Below, piece after piece: positions 7,730-14,735 of a stretch of DNA of 31,490 bases. This DNA is from Acidimicrobiia bacterium (GTDB taxonomy: Bacteria > Actinomycetota > Acidimicrobiia > IMCC26256 > PALSA-555): the NCBI GenBank assembly GCA_022865365.1, contig JALHSW010000012.1:1-31490 (forward strand), read 5' to 3'. Every line of letters starts with the position of its first letter. The first letter of the stretch is position 1. Made by a program: the position numbers and the translations under genes. The notes below the pieces were generated by a model. The model ran no database searches, was not told the origin of the DNA, and was given only the letters and a program-made list of their open reading frames with translations.

Positions 7730-10039
7730 GTGGCCCCGTCTGCGACCCCCGTCCACCGACAGCTGGGCCTCACTGACGATGAGCTCGCCGAGATCGTGGT
7801 ACTGCTCGCGCGGGAGCCGTCGGAGCTCGAGCTCGCGATGTACGCGGTGATGTGGTCGGAGCACTGCTCGTACAAGTCGTCGAAGCTCTACCTCGGTCGT
7901 TTCCCGACGGAGGCGCCCTGGGTGATGGTGGGTCCCGGCGAGGGCGCCGGGGTCATCGACATCGGCGACGGCCTCGCAATCGCGGTTCGCATCGAGAGTC
8001 ACAACCACCCCTCAGCGGTCGAGCCCTACCAGGGGGCCGCGACCGGCGTCGGCGGGATCATCCGCGACATCTTCTCCATGGGTGCGCGACCCATCGCGCT
8101 CATGGACCCGCTGCGCTTCGGCTCGCTCGACGACGCACGAACCCGGTACCTCTTCGAGGGTGTCGTCTCCGGGATCAGCGGCTACGGCAACGCGGTCGGT
8201 GTACCGACCGTCGGTGGCGAGGTCGTCTTCGACGACTGCTACCGCGACAACCCGCTGGTCAACGTCCTCTGTCTCGGGCTGCTCCCCAAGGAGCGCCTCG
8301 TCCTCGCACGCGCGGAAGGGGTCGACAACCTCGCCGTGCTGCTCGGGTCGGCCACCGGCCGCGATGGGATCGGCGGTGCGAGCGTGCTGGCCTCGGCGGG
8401 GTTCGAGGACGGTTCGGAGACGAAGCGGCCGTCGGTCCAGGTCGGCGACCCGTTCGAGGAGAAGCGGCTCATCGAGGCGTGTCTCGAGCTCCTCGACGCG
8501 GGACTCGCGATCGGTGTGCAGGACCTTGGTGCGGCAGGGCTCTCGTGTGCCGCGTCGGAGACGGCGGCGAAGACGGGCGCGGGCATGGACGTCGACGTGG
8601 CGCGCGTCGCCAACCGCGAGCCGGGGATGAACCCGGTCGAGGTGCTCACCTCCGAGAGCCAGGAGCGGATGCTCGCGATCGTCGAGCCCCCGAACCTCGA
8701 CGCGGTGCTCGCGCTCGCCGCTCGTTGGGAGGTGCGGGCGACGGTCGTCGGCCGGGTCACCGACACCGGACGCTTCCGTGTGTTCGACGGCCTCTTCGAT
8801 GCCATAGGCGTTCCCGGGTCGAACCCGGATCCTCCCCACGGCGACGCTCCGATCCAGGTGTCGTCGGACCGCGCGCCGGACGCCGACATCCCGTGTGATT
8901 CGCTCGGCGATGGGCCGGTGTACCGGCGACCGCTCGCCCGACCGGCGACCCAGGACGCGCTCGTCGCCGATGACCCGGCACCGCTGCTGCTGGCCCGGTT
9001 CCCGGACGGCATGGACCTCTCGGGCGAACTGCTCGCGTTGCTCGCGACACCGACGATCGCGGACAAATCCTGGGTGTGGCGCCAGTACGACCACCAGCTG
9101 TTCCTGAACACCGTCGTCGGGCCGGGCGGTGACGCGACGGTGCTGCGCCTCCCGGGGACGGCCCGCGGCCTGGCCCTCTCCACCGACGGCAAGGCGCGCT
9201 TCTGCCGTCTGGATCCGCGAACCGGCGCCCGGCTCGTGGTGCTCGAAGCCGCGCGCAACGTCGCCTGCTCCGGGGCCGAATCCCGAGCGCTCGTGAACTG
9301 CCTGAACTTCGGCAACCCCGAGCATCCGGAGGTGATGTGGCAGTTCTCGGAGACGGTCGAAGGGATGAGCGAGGCGTGTCGCGCGCTCGGCATCCCCGTC
9401 GTGGGTGGCAACGTCAGCTTCTACAACGAGTCTCGCGGCACCGACATCGATCCGACACCGGTCGTGGGTGTGGTGGGCCTGATCGACGAGCTGACTGCTG
9501 CGCCCCCCGGCGTCGCGTTCGAGCCCGGCCACCACGTCGTGACGCTCGGGACGACCCGGGTCGAGCTGGGCGGGTCGGAGTGGGCGTTCACGGTGCACGG
9601 TCTCGACGGCGGCCCCGCACCGACGGCAGACCTGGAAGCAGCGCGATACCTCCACGACCTCGTGCGCGACGTCGTCGGCGACCGCCTCGTCGCGTCGGTG
9701 CACGACGCGTCCGACGGAGGGCTGGCGGTCACGTTGGTCGAGATGGCGATCGCAGGGAGCTGTGGGTTCGCGGTCGCCCCCGAGCCCGGGATACCGGTCG
9801 CGGCGTGGTGCTTCGGCGAGTCGACGTCGCGCGTCGTGGTGAGCGTCGACTCGGGACGGCTCGACGAGCTGCTGTTGCGTGCACGTGACGCCGGCGTGCC
9901 TGCCCGAGACTGCGGGATGACGGGGGGCTCGCGGGTGGTGATCGACGGCGCGTGCGACCTGGCACTGGACGCGGCGACCGCCGCCTGGCGTGACGCGATC
10001 CCTTCACGTGTCGGCGCCGACGTCCCTCCCAGCAGCTGA
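7730..10039 (+). CDS. purL: FGAM synthase subunit PurL
   Basis: PurL is the ATP-dependent synthetase subunit converting FGAR and ammonia (from PurQ) to FGAM. At 769 residues it is the small, PurS/PurQ-dependent form. Motifs include MWSEHCSYKSSK, GPGEGAGVIDIGDG, RIESHNHPSAVEPYQGAATGVGG with the catalytic histidine region, GVPTVGGEV, QDLGAAGLSCA, TSESQERM, and in the second half VGGNVSFYNES and SVHDASDGGLAV. GTG 7730 is chosen because the protein begins just ahead of the conserved LGLTDDE segment and a promoter lies directly upstream. The stop codon sits inside a hairpin shared with the convergent gene. Confidence 0.95.
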   Translation: MAPSATPVHRQLGLTDDELAEIVVLLAREPSELELAMYAVMWSEHCSYKSSKLYLGRFPTEAPWVMVGPGEGAGVIDIGDGLAIAVRIESHNHPSAVEPYQGAATGVGGIIRDIFSMGARPIALMDPLRFGSLDDARTRYLFEGVVSGISGYGNAVGVPTVGGEVVFDDCYRDNPLVNVLCLGLLPKERLVLARAEGVDNLAVLLGSATGRDGIGGASVLASAGFEDGSETKRPSVQVGDPFEEKRLIEACLELLDAGLAIGVQDLGAAGLSCAASETAAKTGAGMDVDVARVANREPGMNPVEVLTSESQERMLAIVEPPNLDAVLALAARWEVRATVVGRVTDTGRFRVFDGLFDAIGVPGSNPDPPHGDAPIQVSSDRAPDADIPCDSLGDGPVYRRPLARPATQDALVADDPAPLLLARFPDGMDLSGELLALLATPTIADKSWVWRQYDHQLFLNTVVGPGGDATVLRLPGTARGLALSTDGKARFCRLDPRTGARLVVLEAARNVACSGAESRALVNCLNFGNPEHPEVMWQFSETVEGMSEACRALGIPVVGGNVSFYNESRGTDIDPTPVVGVVGLIDELTAAPPGVAFEPGHHVVTLGTTRVELGGSEWAFTVHGLDGGPAPTADLEAARYLHDLVRDVVGDRLVASVHDASDGGLAVTLVEMAIAGSCGFAVAPEPGIPVAAWCFGESTSRVVVSVDSGRLDELLLRARDAGVPARDCGMTGGSRVVIDGACDLALDAATAAWRDAIPSRVGADVPPSS

Positions 10040-10059
10040 GCGCGTCGTCGCTCGCTCAG
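10036..10059. terminator. Shared hairpin at the purL / kinase-like convergent ends
   Basis: CTGAGCG (10036-10042) pairs with CGCTCAG (10053-10059) across a 10-base loop. The plus-strand TGA of purL (10037-10039) and the minus-strand TGA of the opposing gene (10056-10058) both lie inside the stem. No T-tract follows, as is common in high-GC genomes; a bidirectional terminator is the likely role. Confidence 0.5.
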
Positions 10060-10529
10060 GGCTCCGACGGGTGCCGTGGATCGTGGGCGACGACGCCCCG
10101 GTCTTCCAGGAACGAGAGCACCTGCGCCGCGGACGCTGCGGCGTCGCGCCCGTGCGTCGGTACGCGGAGCTCGGGCGCGTATGGGGTCTGGTACGCGTCG
10201 TCGGAGCGGCCCGCGCGCTCGGCGCACACCTCGGTTGGGGCGTCGAGGAAGACCTCGACGAATTCGGGGACCGATCCACGCAGCAGCTCGCGGTCGTCGC
10301 GTGAGGGAACGGGGACGGCGACGACTGTGGGGACCCCGTTGGTGGTGAGGAGGGTGCAGCACCACGCGAGTACGTCTGGTCCGTCGACGAGGCGCCCCTT
10401 GACGCCCGCCTCGTCGAGCAGAGCCGCGGGAAGCCCGCGTTGGAGCAGCTCCGCCACGAGCGCCGTGGCGATGGTGCGCTTGCCCGCACCGGCCCGGCCC
10501 GTGAGGCATACGCACGCGGCCGTCGTCAC
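10056..10529 (-). CDS. Adenylylsulfate-kinase-like P-loop protein
   Basis: A 157-residue protein resembling APS kinase, shorter than the usual length of about 200. The P-loop region reads GRAGAGKRTIA (residues 11-21). Later segments VEVFLDAPTEVCAER and the PYAPELRV stretch match the second half of APS kinases, but the KKARAGEI-type lid is missing. The P-loop has Arg at the position that normally holds Ser/Thr after GK, which may impair magnesium-nucleotide binding. The substrate may thus not be APS; no sulfate genes are nearby. GTG 10529 is preceded at six bases by TAGGTT on the minus strand. It lies between purL and purF on the opposite strand. Confidence 0.7.
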   Translation of the reverse strand: MTTAACVCLTGRAGAGKRTIATALVAELLQRGLPAALLDEAGVKGRLVDGPDVLAWCCTLLTTNGVPTVVAVPVPSRDDRELLRGSVPEFVEVFLDAPTEVCAERAGRSDDAYQTPYAPELRVPTHGRDAAASAAQVLSFLEDRGVVAHDPRHPSEP

Positions 10530-10535
10530 CTCCCG

Positions 10536-10541
10536 AACCTA
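10536..10541 (-). promoter_or_regulatory. -10 element before the kinase-like gene
   Basis: TAGGTT on the minus strand ends six bases before the GTG at 10529, the same arrangement as at purL. A TTGGTC further upstream is about 21 bases away, wider than ideal. A leaderless transcript is predicted. Confidence 0.45.
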
Positions 10542-10610
10542 TTCCCCGCGGACCGCGAGCGCGACCAAAGGGCCGGAGCAGCCGAGCGCAGCAAGCCCGA
10601 CCAGAAGTGG

Positions 10611-10616
10611 GATACT
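10611..10616 (+). promoter_or_regulatory. -10 element before purF
   Basis: GATACT, preceded by TGG (extended -10-like), lies nine bases before the purF ATG. Transcription would begin within a few bases of the start codon. It overlaps no coding sequence and is back-to-back with the kinase-like gene promoter. Confidence 0.45.
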
Positions 10617-10625
10617 GGTGGTGCG

Positions 10626-12119
10626 ATGGAGCCCCAGATCGGCCATGCGTGCGGCGTCTTCGGCGCCTACGCCCCCGGGCAGCCGGTGGCGAACCTGTCG
10701 TACCTCGGTCTGTACGCGCTCCAGCATCGTGGTCAGGAGTCGGCCGGCATAGCGGTGAGTGACGGCGAGACGATCACCGTCGTCAAGGACATGGGCCTCG
10801 TCACCCAGGTGTTCGACGAGCGTCGGCTCGCACCACTCACCGGGCACCTCGCGATCGGCCACAACCGATACTCCACGACCGGTTCGAGCACGTGGCGCAA
10901 CGCGCAGCCGGTCTATCGATCGGTGGGCGGCGACGCCGGCTTCGCGCTCGGGCACAACGGCAACCTCACCAACACGGTCGAGCTCGCGGAGACGCTCGGG
11001 ATGCTCCCGGGGCTGGCGGTGCCTGCGACCGACGTGGACTCCACCACCGACTCCGCGCTCATCGCGGAGCTCGTCGCGAACGAGTACCCGTCGGAGCCGC
11101 GCTCGGACGGGCGCGACCTCGAGGTCGCGCTCGAGCGTGTGCTTCCGCGCCTCGCCGGTGGGTTCTCGCTCGTCCTGATGGACGACGCTCGGCTCATTGG
11201 CGTGCGCGACCGCCACGGGTTCTGGCCGCTCGTGCTCGGCCGTGTCGAGGGCGGTTGGGTGCTCGCGAGCGAGACTGCCGCGCTCGACATCGTCGGAGCG
11301 CACTTCGTGCGCGAGGTCGAGCCCGGCGAGATGATCGTGATCGACGCGACGGGGATGCGCGAGCATCGATTCGCCGAGCCTGATCCCAAGCTGTGCCTGT
11401 TCGAGTTCGTCTACTTCGCTCGACCCGACACCTACCTCTTCGGCCGGAGCGTGCACGCCGCACGCCAGCGCATGGGGGAGGAGCTGGCTCGTCAGGCGCC
11501 GGTCGACGCCGATATGGTGATGCCGGTGCCCGAATCGGGCATCCCGGCCGCCCAGGGATACGCGCGCGCCGCCGGCATCCCCTACGGCGACGGCCTGGTG
11601 AAGAACCGCTACGTCGGGCGCACCTTCATCCAGCCGAACCAGCAGCTGCGCGCGGGCGGCGTGCGACTCAAGCTGAACCCGTTGCCCGAGAACATCCGGG
11701 GCAAGCGCCTGATCGTGGTCGACGACTCGATCGTGCGCGGCACGACCACCCGACAGGTCGTAGCGATGCTGCGCGAAGCGGGGGCGGCCGAGGTGCACTT
11801 CCGAGTGTCGTCACCGCCGTACCGCTGGCCCTGCTACTACGGGATGGACACCGGGCGACGGTCCGAGCTGCTCGCGGCCGACCTCTCGGTCGGCGAGATC
11901 GCCGACTTCCTCAAGGTGGACTCCCTCGGGTACCTCGACCTCGATCGGCTCGTGAACGCGACCGGCGTCGCGGGCGGCTCGTTCTGCACCGCGTGCCTGT
12001 CGGGCCACTATCCTGTCCCGGTCCCCGAGCTCGCCGACGCGAAGCTCGCGCTCGAGCAGGCCGACGGTGAGGGCGCGACGGCTTCCGCGGTGACGGTGCC
12101 CGAACCGGATCGCGCGTGA
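10626..12119 (+). CDS. purF: Amidophosphoribosyltransferase
   Basis: PurF makes phosphoribosylamine from PRPP and glutamine, the first and usually feedback-controlled step of purine synthesis. The 497-residue protein starts MEPQIGHACGVFGAY; C9 would be the nucleophile after removal of an eight-residue propeptide, as in the Bacillus-type enzyme. The glutaminase half has GLYALQHRGQESAGI and GHNRYSTTG. The PRPP site is RLIVVDDSIVRGTT. Four cysteines fit the [4Fe-4S] cluster ligands of the Bacillus type: C257, C403, C454 and C457. The frame is open upstream, but ATG 10626 matches the family start. Its stop overlaps a GTG in the purM frame (12116-12119). Confidence 0.95.
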   Translation: MEPQIGHACGVFGAYAPGQPVANLSYLGLYALQHRGQESAGIAVSDGETITVVKDMGLVTQVFDERRLAPLTGHLAIGHNRYSTTGSSTWRNAQPVYRSVGGDAGFALGHNGNLTNTVELAETLGMLPGLAVPATDVDSTTDSALIAELVANEYPSEPRSDGRDLEVALERVLPRLAGGFSLVLMDDARLIGVRDRHGFWPLVLGRVEGGWVLASETAALDIVGAHFVREVEPGEMIVIDATGMREHRFAEPDPKLCLFEFVYFARPDTYLFGRSVHAARQRMGEELARQAPVDADMVMPVPESGIPAAQGYARAAGIPYGDGLVKNRYVGRTFIQPNQQLRAGGVRLKLNPLPENIRGKRLIVVDDSIVRGTTTRQVVAMLREAGAAEVHFRVSSPPYRWPCYYGMDTGRRSELLAADLSVGEIADFLKVDSLGYLDLDRLVNATGVAGGSFCTACLSGHYPVPVPELADAKLALEQADGEGATASAVTVPEPDRA

Positions 12120-12235
12120 GTCGCAAGCGGGATGTGGGTCGCCGCCAGAATTCGGGGCGCGGACAGAATCCGGGGCGCGGACAGGATCCGGGTCGCGAAC
12201 AGGGTTCGCCTCGCCTGACGTACGCCGACGCGTGA
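12116..12235 (+). pseudogene. purM: 5' part of purM cut off by an in-frame TGA
   Basis: A GTG at 12116 overlapping the purF stop opens the same frame as purM. It reads 33 residues of repeats and linker, then LTYADA, then TGA (12233-12235), and continues immediately as VDIAAGEKAVQLIKAHVRSTF in the same frame. The family consensus here is YxDAGVDI, so TGA stands where the conserved glycine (GGA, one base different) is expected. Homology on both sides of the stop, without a frame change, shows that this is the true purM N terminus interrupted by a nonsense codon, by a sequence error, or by recoding. Confidence 0.75.
12146..12214. repeat. 18-bp tandem repeats in the purM 5' region
   Basis: Units begin at 12146, 12164 and 12182, with a partial unit at 12200-12214 and a decayed unit at 12128. 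In the purM frame they encode hexapeptides QNSGRG, QNPGRG and QDPGRE, then QGSPR. The unit length is a multiple of three, so copy changes keep the frame. Confidence 0.8.
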
Positions 12236-12307
12236 GTCGACATCGCGGCGGGCGAGAAGGCGGTCCAGCTCATCAAGGCGCACGTCCGCTCGACGTTTCG
12301 TCCCGAG

Positions 12308-13240
12308 GTGGTCGGCGACATCGGCGGCTTCGGGGGTCTCTTCTCGCTCGGTCGTCTCGACTACCGCGAGCCGCTGCTGGTCGCGTCGACCGACGGTGTC
12401 GGCACCAAGTCCGTGATCGCGGGGGCTCTCGGGCGGTTCGAGACGATCGGGCTCGATGTCGTCGCGATGTGCGTCGACGACATCGCGACCTGCGGGGCCG
12501 AGCCGCTCTTCTTCCTCGACTACATCTCCGTGGGCAAGTTGGTCCCTGATCACATCGACCAGATCGTGGCCGGCGTCGCTGCGGGCTGTCGCGAGGCAGG
12601 CTGCGCGCTCCTCGGCGGCGAGATGTCCGAGCACCCCGGCGTGATGGACGAGGGCGAGTTCGATCTCGTGGGGTTCGCCGTCGGCGTCGTCGAGCGGTCC
12701 GAGATCCTGCCCAGCGGGGTGCAGGCCGGCGACTGTCTGATCGGTCTCTCCAGTCCGGGGCTTCGATCCAACGGCTACTCGTTGGCTCGAAACGCGTTCG
12801 GTCGCGCCGGCAGATCGCTCGACGGCCCGGCATGGCGGGGTGCACGCCACTCGCTCGGCGCAGAGCTGTTGCGGCCGAGCGTCATCTACGCGCCGTCCCT
12901 CGCGCACCTGCGCAAGCACCTCGAGGTACACGCCTTCGCCCACATCACGGGAGGTGGCATTCCGGGGAACCTCGTGCGAGCGCTGCCCCACGACTGCGAC
13001 GCAGTCGTGCACCGCGGTCGGTGGGAGGAACCGCGGATCTTCTCGGTGATCCAGGCCGCCGGTGACGTCGGCGACCAAGAGATGGAGAGCGTGTTCAACC
13101 TGGGTGTGGGGATGGTCGCGATCGTCGCGGCCGGTGACGCGCACGGCGCCCTCGACGGGATCCGCGCCGCCGGTCATGAGGCGTGGCAGATCGGCGAGGT
13201 TGTCGACGGCCACGGGCGTGTGCTCGTCGACCGGTCGTGA
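12308..13240 (+). CDS. purM: AIR synthetase (phosphoribosylformylglycinamidine cyclo-ligase), main open frame
   Basis: PurM closes the imidazole ring of FGAM with ATP to give AIR. The uninterrupted frame from GTG 12308 has 310 residues, starting MVGDIGGFGGLFSL, and includes STDGVGTKSVIAG, MCVDDIATCGAEPLFFLDY, GCALLGGEMSEHPGVM, GLRSNGYSL, HITGGGIPGNL and FNLGVGMVAIV, all typical of PurM. It lacks the N-terminal segment (AGVDI through RPE) that lies just upstream behind an in-frame TGA; that segment belongs to the ATP-binding region in E. coli PurM. An enzyme starting at 12308 would probably be impaired. The body shows no other damage, suggesting a very recent change, an error or read-through. 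Its stop overlaps the bldC-like GTG (GTGA). Confidence 0.9.
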   Translation: MVGDIGGFGGLFSLGRLDYREPLLVASTDGVGTKSVIAGALGRFETIGLDVVAMCVDDIATCGAEPLFFLDYISVGKLVPDHIDQIVAGVAAGCREAGCALLGGEMSEHPGVMDEGEFDLVGFAVGVVERSEILPSGVQAGDCLIGLSSPGLRSNGYSLARNAFGRAGRSLDGPAWRGARHSLGAELLRPSVIYAPSLAHLRKHLEVHAFAHITGGGIPGNLVRALPHDCDAVVHRGRWEEPRIFSVIQAAGDVGDQEMESVFNLGVGMVAIVAAGDAHGALDGIRAAGHEAWQIGEVVDGHGRVLVDRS

Positions 13241-13449
13241 GCTCGACGGGTGACGAGCCGCTCGAGCCGGACGGGCTCCTCACGCCGGCGGAGGTCGCGA
13301 AGCTGTTCCGTGTCGACCCCAAGACCGTCACGCGCTGGCACCGTTCCGGAAAGATCTCGGCGATCCGCACGCTCGGTGGGCATCGCCGATTCTACGAGAG
13401 CGAGATCCGGCGCTTGCTCGACGAGAGCGGTGAGCGCGCGGACCCGTGA
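13237..13449 (+). CDS. bldC: BldC-like MerR-type DNA-binding protein
   Basis: A 70-residue protein with a single MerR-type winged helix-turn-helix: LLTPAEVAKLFRVDPKTVTRW (residues 14-34) and the wing RTLGGHRRF (44-52). This closely matches BldC of Streptomyces, a developmental regulator that binds DNA cooperatively at direct repeats. I recall bldC lying close to purM in other actinobacteria, supporting the call and the phylum. GTG 13237 overlaps the purM stop (GTGA) and matches the family length, so longer upstream starts are rejected. Its targets in a non-sporulating lineage cannot be told from here. The tRNA-Phe gene lies seven bases after its stop, on the other strand. Confidence 0.9.
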   Translation: MSSTGDEPLEPDGLLTPAEVAKLFRVDPKTVTRWHRSGKISAIRTLGGHRRFYESEIRRLLDESGERADP

Positions 13450-13455
13450 GCTCGG

Positions 13456-13528
13456 TGGCCGGGACCGGCGTCGATCCGGTGACCTCGCGCTTTTCAGGCG
13501 CGCGCTCTGCCAACTGAGCTACCCGGCC
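13456..13528 (-). tRNA. tRNA-Phe (GAA)
   Basis: The minus strand folds as a full cloverleaf: acceptor GGCCGGG with CCCGGCC, D-arm AGCTCAGTTGGCAGAGC, anticodon loop CTGAAAA giving GAA, and T-loop GGATCGACGCC. The discriminator is A; CCA is not encoded (CCG follows). It is the last of a Glu-Asp-Phe run. Confidence 0.95.
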
Positions 13529-13561
13529 GGGCAATGGGCGGCGAGCATGTCGTCGCCCGAG

Positions 13562-13636
13562 CGGTCCTGACGGGATTTGAACCCGCGGCCTCCGCCTTGA
13601 CAGGGCGGCGTGCACTCCAAACTGCACCACAGGACC
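13562..13636 (-). tRNA. tRNA-Asp (GTC)
   Basis: Minus-strand cloverleaf: acceptor GGTCCTG with CAGGACC, anticodon loop CTGTCAA giving GTC, T-arm GCGGGTTCAAATCCCGT, discriminator G as expected for Asp. It lies between tRNA-Glu and tRNA-Phe, probably in one transcript. Confidence 0.95.
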
Positions 13637-13641
13637 TTATG

Positions 13642-13706
13642 CAGCGGCTTCGCCGCTGATTTGTCTGCAGCAGCATCGCCGCCGATTTGTCGACGGCGTG
13701 CCGTCG
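13642..13706. other. Two hairpins and a 15-bp repeat in the tRNA-Asp/tRNA-Glu spacer
   Basis: CAGCGGC/GCCGCTG (13642-13658, 3-base loop) and CGACGGC/GCCGTCG (13691-13706, 2-base gap) form strong hairpins. CGCCGCTGATTTGTC (13651-13665) recurs as CGCCGCCGATTTGTC (13677-13691). Both strands fold. They may guide tRNA processing or be a small dispersed repeat. Confidence 0.55.
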
Positions 13707-13707
13707 G

Positions 13708-13780
13708 TGCCCCCAGGGGAATTCGAATCCCCGTTACCGCCTTGAAAGGGCGGCGTCCTGGGCCACTGGACGATGGGGGC
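13708..13780 (-). tRNA. tRNA-Glu (TTC)
   Basis: Minus-strand cloverleaf: acceptor GCCCCCA with TGGGGGC, anticodon loop CTTTCAA giving TTC, T-arm GGGGATTCGAATCCCC, discriminator A. First gene of the run. A TACGAT element lies upstream on the minus strand (13809-13814), about 28 bases before the 5' end. Confidence 0.95.
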
Positions 13781-13808
13781 CGGTGCTTTCCCCTTGCGGG
13801 AGCGACTC

Positions 13809-13814
13809 ATCGTA
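13809..13814 (-). promoter_or_regulatory. -10-like element of the tRNA-Glu-Asp-Phe run
   Basis: TACGAT on the minus strand, about 28 bases upstream of the mature tRNA-Glu end. No clear -35 box is visible. Confidence 0.35.
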
Positions 13815-13846
13815 GCAAGCGGCTCTGGCGGGCCGGCGCGATCAGC

Positions 13847-13868
13847 GCACGATCGCACGATCGCACGA
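13847..13868. repeat. 8-bp tandem repeat GCACGATC
   Basis: GCACGATC occurs at 13847-13854 and 13855-13862 with a partial third copy to 13868, just after the lipoprotein stop on the minus strand and upstream of the tRNA-Glu promoter. Confidence 0.7.
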
Positions 13869-13880
13869 CCGGTGGCTCGC

Positions 13881-14558
13881 TCAATTGGACTGGCAGGCCT
13901 TCTGGAAGATCGCCGCGGGCACAGCGCCATTGTCGCAGTACACGCCCTGGTCGACGGCTTGCCAGGCGGTGCCGTTCCAGCGCAACAGGACCGTGACCGG
14001 CGCACCGTTGGGGGCGGCGGTGCTCGTGACCGTCGGCGTCGCGACCGCCCAGGTGATCGCGCAGGAGAACGCGTTGAGCTTCACGAGCTGCTCACCGGCA
14101 AGGAGGCTCGAGGTGACGACCGGTCGGATCGCGGCATCGGTGCACGGCGGTGTCGCGGGGCCCGGCGCCGGCGGCTTCGGCGGCGCCGGCGGCGCCGGCC
14201 CGACCGGGCAGCGGGGCGTGCCGGTGGCCGCGGCGTTGGTGAGTGCCGCGCGCGTCAGAGGGCCCACGATCCCGTCGACGGCGATGCCGGACGCAGCCTG
14301 GAACCGGCGGATGGCACCGAGCGTGTCGGGACCCAGGGTTCCGTCGAGCGGTCCCGCCTCGCAGCCCAGCGTGTTGAGCTCGCGCTGCACGTCGAGCACG
14401 TCGTTGCCGTCGGCTCCGGCGGACGCCGATCGTGCGTCGGCCTTCGTGCTGGCGCTCGTGTTCACGGCGCCGTCGTCGCCCCCACTGCACGCGGCCGCGA
14501 GCAGTGCCATGGACAGCACGATGACGCCGAGCCGTCGGGTCGTTGCGTGCGACGTCAT
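13881..14558 (-). CDS. Lipoprotein with a peptidoglycan-binding domain
   Basis: A 225-residue exported protein. The signal peptide has basic residues (TTRRL), a hydrophobic core (VIVLSMALL) and a lipobox ending AAAC with C24, so lipid anchoring is likely. After a Ser/Asp-rich linker comes a PG-binding-1 domain at about 52-108 (VLDVQRELNTLGC, GPLDGTLGPDTLGAIRRFQ, GIVGPLTRAAL), which binds cell-wall peptide stems. A Pro-rich linker PPAPPKPPAPGP follows, then an unrecognised C-terminal domain with four cysteines (after residue 135) that could form disulfides outside the cell. ATG 14558 follows GAGGAG. It is flanked by tRNA genes. No catalytic motif is visible. Confidence 0.82.
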   Translation of the reverse strand: MTSHATTRRLGVIVLSMALLAAACSGGDDGAVNTSASTKADARSASAGADGNDVLDVQRELNTLGCEAGPLDGTLGPDTLGAIRRFQAASGIAVDGIVGPLTRAALTNAAATGTPRCPVGPAPPAPPKPPAPGPATPPCTDAAIRPVVTSSLLAGEQLVKLNAFSCAITWAVATPTVTSTAAPNGAPVTVLLRWNGTAWQAVDQGVYCDNGAVPAAIFQKACQSN

Positions 14559-14610
14559 CGGTGCTCCTCTCCGCGGGGTTGTCGACGTCGGACACTACCG
14601 TCATGGAGCC

Positions 14611-14683
14611 GGGTCGCTAGCTCAACCGGCAGAGCAACGGGCTTTTAACCCGTAGGTTCAGGGTTCGATCCCCTGGCGGCCCA
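14611..14683 (+). tRNA. tRNA-Lys (TTT)
   Basis: Plus-strand cloverleaf: acceptor GGGTCGC with GCGGCCC (one G-T pair), D-arm AGCTCAACCGGCAGAGC, anticodon loop CTTTTAA giving TTT, T-arm CAGGGTTCGATCCCCTG, discriminator A, CCA not encoded. A TACCGT element (14596-14601) is a possible -10 box. Confidence 0.95.
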
Positions 14684-14735
14684 CACGGACAGCCGATGGA
14701 AAGGCTGATGTCGGGGCGCGGGACAAGGCCTGACG

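Noticed and set aside
8012..9703. 563-codon open frame opposite purL
   Set aside because: Antisense shadow of a strongly conserved gene; no recognisable motif.
12232..12549. Open frame beginning at the GTG that overlaps the purM TGA, considered as an alternative purM start
   Set aside because: It is in a different phase; translation gives no PurM residues, whereas the TGA-interrupted frame matches PurM on both sides.
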